Origin: Oikopleura dioica
Taxonomy: Eukaryota > Chordata > Appendicularia > Copelata > Oikopleuridae
Length of the DNA stretch: 64,000 nt
Assembly (NCBI GenBank): GCA_907165135.1
Contig: OU015568.1
Location: 11,788,501-11,852,500 of the forward strand
Reading direction: 5' to 3'
The notes beneath the pieces were generated by a model that was given only the letters and a program-made list of their open reading frames with translations, had not been told where the DNA came from and did not search any database. This document shows, piece after piece, positions 22,098-34,000 of this stretch; position 1 is the stretch's first letter, and each line of letters opens with the position of its first letter. The position numbers were made by a program, and so were the translations under genes.

Positions 22098-25000
22098 ATG
22101 AAGCGACGATTAGGATTATTGCTATTTCTGAAGCTCTTCGGAGCTGCAGGAATGTGTACCAGAAAAATAATTTTCTCCTATTCTCTAATTTATTTTTAAT
22201 AATTAAACTATTTTAGTTTTAGATTCAAAGAAATATTAGCGTTTGATTTCATTTAAAAGCGGTTGATTTCATTTAAAAGCGGTTGATTTCATTTAAAAGC
22301 GGTTGATTTCATTTAAAAGTAATGAAGAAAGAGCTTTAGGTGATCATAAAATCCGAAAATATCCCGGAATATTAATTGATGGATCACCTTACTTAATGGT
22401 AGATCGATATGTCCTTTTTTCTTGACACAAATACAGAATCAAATACTTACGAATTCCCGGTTGAATTCGTCGTCGACGGACGAAATTATAAGGTTTACGA
22501 GGATCCAACCAATTTTGAAGAAGCCAAGCAAAAATGTGAAGACAATGACGGCCGGGTCCTTCCACTTGATTTGAAGGATAAGGTCGGCTCTCGTCTCCAC
22601 ATTGTCAAAATCGGAGAACGAATCTGGGAATTGACAAATCGTGACTACGACGATATAGATGTTTGGCTGCCCCAGTGTTTGAAAAAACCCGCCCGCGAAT
22701 CCCGCGGGGGCCGCGGGCGGGGGCCACGGGCGCCCGCGCCCCCCGTACCCGCAAGAAATCTCGGATTTGGCCCCCGCGCCCGCCCGCGCCCGTTGGAAAT
22801 TTAAGATCTGGCCCCCGCGCCCTCCCGCGCCCGTGAAAAATTTTTTCGCGCCCGCGGGCGCCCGGGGCTCCCTATAATTTGAATGAAGATAGTTCTGAAT
22901 GTTGGGTTTTCCAATAAAGAAAGGACATAAAGTAGGAAACATGAATCGGGTTGCGCTGGTAGACTTTGGGCCATAAGACTTGGAAACAACGTGTCTCAGA
23001 TGAATTACCATAAGAATTTTTTGGCCGAAAAAAATTTTTTTGAGATAAGATTATATTCTGAAAGCCCAAGTCAAAATTAGTCGATTCCCAAATTTCTAGG
23101 GCTCAATGACGACATTATGACGTCATTTATGATGAATAAATGTCCGAAAAGGCTCCAAATTCATGAAAATTTGGAACGCTTTTTGAGGCGGTTTTTGCTG
23201 GAAATAGATTTTTCTATTGATGACATGTTGTTCGCTATCAAAAACTACGTAGGGACCCGAGTTTTATTTTTCGAACCGACCGGTTTCAAAAATTGAACCG
23301 GTCGGTAATGGTTGATATTCAATGGTTTGATCACGGGTCCCTACGTAGTTTTTCATGGAAAATCCAAATCCGTCGAGAAAAATAAAATTAAATAACGTTT
23401 TCGGCTCGAAAAAGCGTTCCAAAGACAAAATTTTCAATTCAGCCCGATGACGTCATAATGACGTCATCTGACCCTAGAATTTGGTGATTCTGTATAACTT
23501 TTATCGGGCTTTCAGAATATACCAATATCTCAAAAAAAATTTTTTTGCCCGAAAAATTCTTATGGTAATTCATCCTCAGCCCTGTTCCATGATTTTTGAA
23601 TTTAAGGGGCTTGACGGCCCTTCGGGCCGTCTCAGCCCTGTTCCATGATTTTTTAATTTAAGGGGCTTGACGGCCCTTCGGGCCGTCTCAGCCCTGTTCC
23701 ATGATTTTTTAATTGAAGGGGCTTGACGGCCCTTCGGGCCGTCTCAGCCCTGTTCCATGATTTTTGAATTTAAGGGGCTTGACGGCCCTTCGGGCCGTCT
23801 CAGCCCTGTTCCATGATTTTTGAATTTAAGGGGCTTGACGGCCCTTCGGGCCGTCTCGGCCCTGTTCCATGATTTTTGAATTTAAGGGGCTTGACAATGG
23901 CTGGGAACTCTGAGTTGATCAATCTCAGTTTTGTCCCCAACCCCACCCTCACCCATCTTTTGAAAAATTCTTATTATCTTAGTTTTTAGATTAATAATGG
24001 TTTTGATTTTAAATTTTGAGAATATTTTTTTATTTAATTTGCTTAAATATTTTTCGTTAAATTCCCGGGTTCTGCGGGCGCGAGGGGTACGGGCGCCCCT
24101 GGCCCCCTGGGCGCCCGCGGGTCCGATAATTTGCGGGGCCCCCGCCCGCGCCCTCCCGCACCCGCATGAAATTTTCGAGTTGGCCCCCGCGCCCGCCCGC
24201 ACCCGTGGGAAATTTTCGAGTTGGCCCCCGCGCCCGCCCGCATCCGCGGAAAATTTTGAAATCGGCCCCCGCGCCCGCCCGCGCCCGCGGAAAATGTTGC
24301 GGGTTTTCAAACACTGGGCTGCCCTACAAACTAGAAGAGGTCGATAACTTTAGCGCCTTTTAAACTTGGCATGCTATAATTTCACGACTATAAGTTTTAT
24401 TGCCCACTTTGGAGCTAACTTTAATTTGAAATGCAGCCTGCTTTAACTTGGACAGCAATGAAATAACTTTTTGTCATTTTCATGACGATAATTTAAAACT
24501 TTCGGAAAAAAAAGCAAATGTGCGACAATTTTTTTGTCTTTTGGAGATATTTTTTCTTGATGACTTGTTCTGCAAATACTTTTGTTTTTGGAAGATTTAA
24601 GTTATCAACCTCAGCTCAGACCTCGAAGGCGAAAACGCCGACGAGTGGGGATATGTGTACAATAATATCTCAACCATTTCCCTGACAGAGGAACAAATCA
24701 ACTGGGCGACATGTGACCCGCCCATGGATTTTCATCAAAACCAACCTGACGGCGAAGAAAACGGACATTGCCTGACATTCGGATGGAACGAAGAGTACGA
24801 GGGCAATCAAGCCGAGTGCTCGTGGGGCGTCTTTGATAGGTTCGTAAAAATGCAGCGGCTAATAAATATTTATGGACCAGACCGGCCGTTTTGTCAAAGA
24901 TAGACACATTTTTTGCCGGATCTATCAATTTGTTTTCATTATCATGAACATAGCATCAAGTTCATTGGGTACAAATTCGTTAAACAGACATGTAAATTTA

Positions 25001-28000
25001 ATTGAACTCACGAGTAAAGTAATTACACATGTTAATCATTATTTAGCCCTTGCGTCTCATCCACCTTCAAGAAGCCTCTTACTGTTTGTATGCCCTTTGC
25101 TCAAGATAGAGTGCAATACGATGAAAACCGACTTATGCACTGCGAGTTTGCTGATTCTTTCCGAAATATCACCCTGAACATTCAAACGTCTACGTCTAAA
25201 TCTGATGATTATGAATTCCAGATTTACAATCTCAAACATACACTCAACGATGCTTTGGATTTCTGCCTCTGTAAGAACAAGTATCTGATTCCATTCGATC
25301 TGTCGAACCCTCTCTCCGCCGGGTACTTGAACATGATCGGAAACGCGCTCGACAAGGACCTTCCAGGATGTAATAGAGGCTGTGATATGGCCATGTGGCT
25401 CCCTTATCAAAACAAAGCTACTGAAAAATGGATGTTTAGCTATTTCAATGAATTCGCCGTCGAACAAGATGCGATGAGCTGGTCAAAATGTAACGACACT
25501 GTCGGAATCGATCATACGGACCAGCCATTTGGGGAAGACTCAAAATGTGTTGCGTACCATTACATGCCAGAATACAACACCACTGAAGCAGAGTGTGCCT
25601 GGGGACTGTACGATCATCGATGTTACAATGACTTTGAAAATTACTACGATTACGATTACAGACTCACTATCTGTACTGATTTGCCTCCTACCTTCTTTCT
25701 CCCACCAAACTGCCAACCGAAAAAGGATACTGTCGTGCACAGGGTACGTCGAAATCGTATTTTCTTTTTATCTTTCATCTATAAATTGATTACAAATTAA
25801 TGATTCAAAAGGGTCGTTAACTAACGCGGTACTTTAGGAGATCCGCATTACCACACGTACGACGGCGCTCGATACGATTTTATGGGCACCTGTCGATACC
25901 TGCTTACTGCGGCAAAACTGGACACCGATTATGCAAACCTTCCTCCCTTCAAGGTTGAAACTAAACATCGACAAGCTTGGGCTCCACGAGTCACTGTTGC
26001 TATGACTGAACATGTTTGGATCACCTTCCCAGGCGCAAATTTCCCAACAGTCGTCTCTGATATTTATGCAAATAATGGAACAATGACCGACACTGACTGG
26101 GAAGCCGATTGGGAGATCTACTTGTTCATTGCAGATCCTCCACAAGGTTCTGGAAGACCATCACAAGTTGACATGACGATTATGAATCTGAATACCAATG
26201 AGACTTTCCATGTCGGAGAGATGAAGAATTCCGACTTTGAGATTCTCAACGTTGGTAATAAAATTTACTTGAAAGCATGGTTCGGCCTCGAGGTCACTTA
26301 CACTGCCGATCAATGGAAAGTAGAAGTAGAAATTCCTTCCTGCTATGGACAGCGTATGTATGGTCTTTGTGGTAATTTTGACGGAGAACATTCTAACGAT
26401 TGGATATCTGGGGAGAATATGCACCTTGTGGACTATACTGATACTTCTGCTGTTATGCCTTTTACCACTGTTCAAGAGCAAGTCGATTGGGCTCAGACCT
26501 GGGCGACCGTTGAAGAAGACGGTTGCAGTGCTGGCGACCCCCTTGAAAAGTGTGATGCTGAAGACGTCAAAGATAAGTGCTCGCCGATCATCGAGGGCAA
26601 CCGATTTTCTGATTGCCGCGTCTACGTTACCGAATCACTTACCAATCATTTTTACGATGATTGCGTGTTTGATGTGTGCATCGACCGTGAATTGCGATGT
26701 GACATGATTGGACAATTCGTCGACACTTGTCTTGCCGTAATTCCATCTTTCCAGCTTTCATACGGTCTTTGTAATTGGGCGAACGCTTTGGACTGTGCCC
26801 CAGAGTGCCCAGCTAACTCGGCATGGTCGGGTTGTGCTGACATTTGTCGAGATGTCAAAACCTGTGGTAACAAAGATGAAAACGTCGACGAACGTTGTCT
26901 GGACACCCCTAGCTACACTGGTGCATGCATTTGTAACAGTGGATATGTGCTTGAAGGAGGCGTTTGCGTCCCAGAAAGCGAGTGCGGTTGTATTTTATCC
27001 AACGGAGCTTCAGTACCCATCGGCCATACAGAAACAGACTGCGAGCAGACTTGCGAATGCTTCTCTTACGGATACACCTGCCGAGATTTGACAACCGAGG
27101 AAAAAGTCGCCAGAGGTTGTGAGGTCAGCTGTCAAACTCTTCCCCTCCAGAAGTGCTACGGATCTGGTGATCCCCACTACCATACATTTGATGGCTTGAA
27201 TTACGATTTCATGGGACAATGTCGATATAGATTGGTTGAGACTGAACTTGAATCTCTCTCACTTTTTGATAATGTGGTTCCATTCCAAGTCGATGTTGCT
27301 ATGCGAAGAGCATGGGGAGATCGAACTGCTACAATGACGGAACATGTTTGGTTCCAGCTTTACACTGAGAGCATGAAATCAGCAATCAACGAGAATACTA
27401 CTTATCCATATGAGCTTTATATCAACGTTGCAGATCCGCCAGTGCCAACCGAGGCTAAACGGTACCCAACACTTATCAACGCGTACATCTACGACTTGGT
27501 CAACAATAACTCGATCGTGCTGGACGCTCATACAACTTGGGAGCACGACGGTATTAAATTCGAAAATTTCAACTCTTGGGCGCGCATTACGACCTGGTTC
27601 GGCGTAGAGGTCATTTATAAAACGGCGGTGTGGTATGTTGAGGTAAACGTGCCGCAATGCTACCAGACGAAGACTCTTGGCCTTTGCGGTGATTTTGATG
27701 GGCAAAAGTCAAACGAATTCATCCCATACAAAGTCAACACAACGGAAACCGTCGAAGCCAATGTCTTTGGTGATTCTCACAGAGTCGGCGATTGGGAAGG
27801 AAGTCAATGTAACGTAACAACGCCGCCTCCAGAAGAATGCGAGCCGACAGCGACGACTGAAGAGGAATGCGAACTCATCGGAAATGGTGCCTCTGTTTTT
27901 GGCCTGTGTCATCAGTATGTGGATCCTGACATAATCGTCAGTGAGTGCAAATTTGATATGTGCTTGGATAACAGTATCAAATGTGGTATCTATGAGAGCT

Positions 28001-31000
28001 ACATTGGTCAATGTATTGCCGCCATAAGAAAACAAGGAGGTGAAATTCCAGCAAGCATTTGTGACTGGGCAACGGACCTTCAGTGCGCACCTACTTGTCA
28101 TGATGAAAATGAAGTTTTCAAAGGATGCGCTAACACTTGCGATGATTACCGAACTTGTGCCAATTACAACACAGACCTTGACGATTTCTGCCCAAGTGGT
28201 GGTAGCGCTGTTTCTGACTGTGTTTGCAAAGATGGATATGTGCGACACGAGGGAATCTGTCAGCCTGAAGATATTTGCGAAGAAACCTGTGAAGATCGGC
28301 CGGACGGAGTTTGCACAGCAACTGGTGATCCTCATTACAAAACTTATGATGGAGGCCGATTCGATTTCATGGGCACTTGCAAGTACCTCTTGACAGGAGT
28401 TGATGACGATAACGAAAACCCTGATCGAGAAGGCCTTCCTGGGTTTGCAGTCTCTGTCAAACATCGACAAGCATGGTATCCACTTACTGTCGCTATGACT
28501 GAACATGTTTGGATCGACATTCACCAGCAAAACTTCCGCGATCAAGATAATGTCACTGAGCGACGATGGGAAATCTACATGACTATCCCTGAAGAAAATA
28601 GACCGCAAGGACAAGGCAGCGGAAGACCATCCTTCACACAACTCTTTGTTTACGATCGATTAAATGACGTACTCTTGGAAACAAATGAAATGGTCAACAA
28701 CGACTTTAGCGTGATTAATTACGGAAATCAATGTGTCCTTGAGACATGGTTCGGTCTAAAAGTGAAGTACTCTGCTGAAAGGTGGCAGGCCACCGTTGAA
28801 CTCCCATCTTGCTACGAGAACCTTCCAAAGGGTCTCTGTGGTGATTTCAATCGGGAGAACGATGAACCTGTTTCTACGCCTGAAGATGCTTTTGACTGGG
28901 GCCATTCCTGGGCTTTGACCAGCTTCAACTGCTCTGCTGGTGAGATCGTCACCAAATGCCCAGTCGAAGCAGATAAAATTGTTGCAGAAGATCATTGTGA
29001 ACCAATTATTAGCGAAACTGGAATTTTCGCAAACAGCAGTTGTCACGATTACGTTGACCCAGAGTTTCACCACCACGATTGCGTGTTTGACCTCTGTCTT
29101 GATAGTTCTCTCCGTTGTGAAATGATCAGTGGATATGCCGAGGCATGTTTAGATGCCATTCCATCTTGGGAACGACAAGAGCTTTGCGATTGGCATGAAA
29201 AAGTGAACTGCACTCCTACTTGCGGAGCTAATCAAGAGTTCAAAGGATGTGCGAACACTTGCTCTGATGTCATCACTTGCTTGAATAAGGACGAAGATCA
29301 CGTTGAACGATGCGCTGGGAAAACTGAAACTGCTAGCATGTGCGTTTGTAAGGAAGGCTTTGTTCTTTCTGATGGGCAGTGTATTCCAGAAACAGAGTGT
29401 GGTTGCAGAACACCAACTGGTGGCTATGTTGCCCAGGAATTTGTCTACCGTGACTGCAAAGAGAACTGCGTCTGTACTCCCGATGGATATATTTGTACTC
29501 CACTAACTGAGCAAGAGCAAGTCGAAGATGGGTGCATTTCATTTTGCTTTGACGAACCAAAACAAAAATGTTATGGCTCAGGTGATCCTCACTACCATAC
29601 ATTCGATCATTGCAACTTCGACTTCATGGGACAATGCCGATACAGACTCGTAGAAGTTGACTATGAGCACTATGATACCTTCTTCAAGAGAGTTCCATTC
29701 CAAGTTGAAGTTGCTATGCGAAGAGCATGGAATGACAGACCAGCTACGATGACTGAAGCTGTTTGGTTCAACTTATACCTCGAAGATGATGTTATCAACG
29801 AAAATACGACCGCAACTCATACTCTGCATATCTACGTTGGTGATCCACCACAGGGAAGTGGTCTTCCAAGACAAGTTGTTACAGAGATCACTGATAACAC
29901 AAAGATGGTCAACAATACAATCGTTTTGGGCGACTACGAAGTCTGGTCGCATGGAGGAGTTACTTTCCAGAATTTTGCTTCGCACGCTAAGATTACAACT
30001 TGGTTCGGTGTCGAGGTCGTCTACAATACGGCTGTCTGGTACGTTGAAGTTTTAGTCCCAGATTGTCTCCAAGAAAGAACTTATGGTCTTTGTGGTAACT
30101 TCAATGGTCAGTGTTCCGATGAATATTCGATCATTTATGGAACCAATATCACCGATAACACGGATATTGACAGATGGGGCGACTCTCACCAAACAGCAAA
30201 TTTTACTCTTGAAGACGATGCAAGCATCTGCGGCCCACCAATTCCAGTCGAACCGTGTGATCCTGATGCTCAAGACATCAACATCGTCCCTCATTGTGAG
30301 AAGATGGCAGATGCAACTTCACTATTCGGTCAATGTCATGAGCTTGTTACTCCTGATATCATCGTCAGTGAATGCAAATTTGACATGTGTCTTGACCAAT
30401 CGATCGGTTGCATGATCTACGAGTCTTATTTCAACCAGTATCTTTCGCTCGCTGCCAATGTTTCTACTGAGATTTGTGAATGGAGAAGCCAAGGACTCTC
30501 AGAAATGGACTACGATTGTTCTGTAGACTGTGGTGACAATGCCTTCTGGACGGCATGTGCAGACTCGTGCGACGATTTCAGAACATGCGAAAACCGATTA
30601 GTTCCAGATGAAGAGCACTGCCCAGTTCGATCACGTGTCTCTGGATGCATTTGTGGCGACGGTTTTTACAGAGAAAATGGCGCTTGTATTCCTGAGGCAG
30701 ATTGTGGATGTTTCATCGGCGAAAACAACGATGAGTACGTTCAAAAGGGATATCTTTATGATGAGTGCGATCAACGATGCGAATGTCTTGGAAATGGCAA
30801 CTATTTTTGCCGAGACTGGACTGAACAAGAACTTATTGACAAGGGATGCATAACTGACTGCCGCCTCGAGGAAAAACAGAAGTGCTATGGCTCCGGCGAT
30901 CCTCATTATCACACGTTCGATCATTGCAGTTTCGACTTTATGGGGCAATGTCGATACCGACTTGTTGAAGTGGATTATGAGCATTTTGATACCAACTTCA

Positions 31001-34000
31001 CTCGTATTCCATTCCAAGTGGAGGTTGCTATGCGAAGAGCATGGAACGATCGACCAGCTACGATGACAGAAGCTGTTTGGTTTAACTTGTATCTGGAAGA
31101 TGATGTTATCAACGAAAATACGACCGCAACTCATACTCTCCATATCTACGTGGGTGATCCACCACAGGGAAGTGGTCTGCCAAGACAAGTTGTTACAGAG
31201 ATCACTGATAACACAAAGATGGTCAACAATACAATCGTTTTGGGCGACTACGAAGTCTGGTCGCATGGAGGAGTTACCTTCCAAAATTTTGCCTCTCATG
31301 CTAAAATCACCACTTGGTTCGGTGTCGAAGTCGTCTACAATACGGCTGTGTGGTACGTCGAAGTTTTAGTTCCCAACTGCCTCAAGGAAAGAACTTATGG
31401 TCTTTGTGGTAATTTCAATGGTCAGTGTTCCGATGAATACTCGATCATTCATGGAACCAATATCACCGATAACACCGATGTTGACACTTGGGGCGACGCA
31501 CACCAAACTGCGAATTTCACTCTAGAAGATGATGCAAGCATCTGTGGACCACCAATCCCAGTTGAACCTTGCAACCCAGATGACGAAGATGTCAATATTG
31601 TCCCTCACTGTGAACAGATAGCCGATGCTTCCAGCCTTTTCGGAGAGTGCCACTCTCTCGTCACTCCTGATGTGATTGTTGATGAATGTAAATTTGATAT
31701 GTGTCTCGACCAATCAATCGGTTGCATGATCTACGAATCGTACTTTAACCAGTATCTATCGGTTGCGCAGAATGTCTCTGACGAAATTTGCGAATGGAGA
31801 AACCAAGGTCTTTCGAAGATGGACTACGACTGTTCAATTAATTGTGGCGATAACGCCGCTTGGACCGCTTGCGCAGACTCTTGCGACAATTTTAGAACAT
31901 GTGAAAACAGATTTGTACCCGATGATGAACACTGTCCCGTTAGATCCACTGTCTCCGGATGCATTTGTAACGACGGCTTCTTCCGAGAAGACGGCGATTG
32001 TATCCCTGAAGCTGACTGTGGATGTTTTATTGGTGACAACAACGACGAGTACGTTCAAAAGGGATATGTCTACGACGAGTGCGATCAGCGATGCGAATGT
32101 CTTGGAAACGGAAACTACGTCTGTCGAGATTGGACTGAACAAGAGCTCATTGACAACGGATGCATAACTGATTGCCGTCTTGAGGAAAAACAAAAGTGCT
32201 ATGGCTCTGGAGATCCTCACTACCATACTTTCGATCATTGTAACTTTGATTTCATGGGACAGTGCCGATACCGACTAGTGGAAGTGGATTATGAGCATTT
32301 CGACACCAATTTCACCCGCATTCCATTCCAAGTCGAGGTTGCTATGCGAAGAGCATGGAACGATAGACCAGCTACGATGACCGAAGCTGTGTGGTTCAAC
32401 TTATACCTCGAAGATGATGTTATCAACGAAAATACGACCGCAACTCATACACTGCATATATACGTTGGCGATCCACCTCAGGGAAGTGGTCTTCCAAGAC
32501 AAGTTGTCACAGAAATCACTGATAATACCAAAACCGTCAACAACACGATTATTTTGGGCGACTACGAAGTCTGGTCGCATGGAGGAGTTACTTTCCAGAA
32601 TTTTGCTTCGCACGCTAAGATTACTACTTGGTTTGGTGTTGAGGTCGTCTACAATACGGCTGTCTGGTACGTTGAAGTTTTGGTTCCCAACTGCCTGAAA
32701 GAAAAAACGTATGGTCTTTGTGGTAATTTCAATGGTCAGTGTTCCGATGAATACTCGATCATTCATGGAACAAATATCACCGATAACACCGATGTTGACA
32801 CTTGGGGCGACTCTCACCAAACTGCAAATTTCACTCTAGAAGATGACGCAAGCATCTGTGGACCACCAATTCCAGTCGAGCCATGTGATCCTGATGCTCA
32901 AGACGTCAACATCGTCCCTCATTGTGAGAAGATGGCAGATGCAACTTCACTTTTCGGTCAATGTCATGAGCTTGTTACTCCTGATATCATCGTCAGTGAG
33001 TGCAAATTTGACATGTGTCTTGACCAGTCCATCGGTTGCATGATCTACGAGTCTTATTTTAATCAGTACCTTTCGCTCGCTGTCAACGTTTCTACTGAGA
33101 TTTGTGAATGGAGAAACCAAGGACTCTCAGAAATGGACTACGATTGTTCTGTAGACTGTGGTGACAATGCCTTCTGGACGGCATGTGCAGACTCGTGCGA
33201 TGATTTCAGAACATGCGAAAACCGATTAGTTCCAGATGAAGAGCACTGCCCAGTTCGATCACGTGTCTCTGGATGCATTTGTGGCGACGGTTTTTACAGA
33301 GAGAATGGCGCTTGCGTCCCAGAAGCAGATTGTGGATGTTTCATTGGTGAGAACAACGATGAATATGTTGAGAAGGGATATATCTACGACGAGTGCGATC
33401 AACGATGTGAATGTCTTGGAAACGGAAACTACGTTTGTCGAGATTGGACCGAGCAAGAGCTAATCGACAGCGGATGCATTACTGATTGTCGACTTGAGGA
33501 GAAGCAAAAGTGCTATGGCTCCGGCGATCCTCACTACCATACTTTCGATCATTGCAATTTTGATTTCATGGGACAGTGTAGATATCGACTTGTGGAAGTG
33601 GCTTATGATGATCTTGATCGAAATTTCACCAGAATTCCATTCCAAGTGGAAGTTGCTATGCGACGAGCATGGAATGATAGACCAGCTACTATGACAGAAG
33701 CTGTTTGGTTTAACTTATATCTCGAAGATGATGTTATCAACGAAAATACGACCGCAACTCATACTCTGCATATCTACGTTGGTGATCCACCACAGGGAAG
33801 TGGACTGCCAAGACAAGTTGTTACAGAGATCACTGATAACACAAAGGTGGTCAACAACACGATCGTTTTGGGCGATTACGAAGTCTGGTCACACGGCGGA
33901 GTTACTTTCCAAAATTTCGCTTCACATGCTAAGATTACAACCTGGTTCGGCGTCGACCTTGTCTACAACACTGCTGTTTGGTATGTCGAGGTTATGGTTC

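Larger units (their letters stand above)
22673..24316. mobile_element. hAT-like non-autonomous element 1, inserted in a CTLD exon
   Basis: The element is 1,644 bp and starts with CAGTGTTTGAAAAAACCCGC. It ends with the near-perfect complement (GCGGGTTTTCAAACACTG). Both sides carry the perfect 8-bp direct repeat GGCTGCCC (22665-22672 and 24317-24324), as expected of hAT transposition. No transposase frame is visible, so it is non-autonomous. Precise removal together with one repeat copy restores WLPYKLEE, matching WLPY of the second lectin domain. It therefore landed in an exon. Inside are GC-rich subterminal repeats, a nested inverted-repeat element and a 56-bp tandem array. Confidence 0.85.
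22403..25747 (+). other. Two C-type-lectin-like domains of the giant mucin
   Basis: The first domain spans exons 22403-22676 and 24602-24839, the second the exon 25047-25747. Shared marks are a WLPY/WLPQ block, paired cysteines, a T-E-(A)-E-C-(A/S)-W-G end block, and a trailing LTxC. The first contains QPDGEENGHC; QPD is a sugar-specificity tripeptide in canonical CTLDs, but the partner WND motif is not evident. Calcium-dependent sugar binding is therefore doubtful. A transposon splits the first domain. Confidence 0.6.

Noticed and set aside
22241-22320. Possible CRISPR array
   Set aside because: Contiguous 20-bp tandem repeat without spacers, in an animal gene intron. The 56-bp array at 23577 also has no spacers.
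22682-24300. GC-rich open frames rich in Gly, Arg, Ala and Pro on both strands
   Set aside because: They arise from the GC-rich subterminal repeats of element 1; the opposite frames are equally open.
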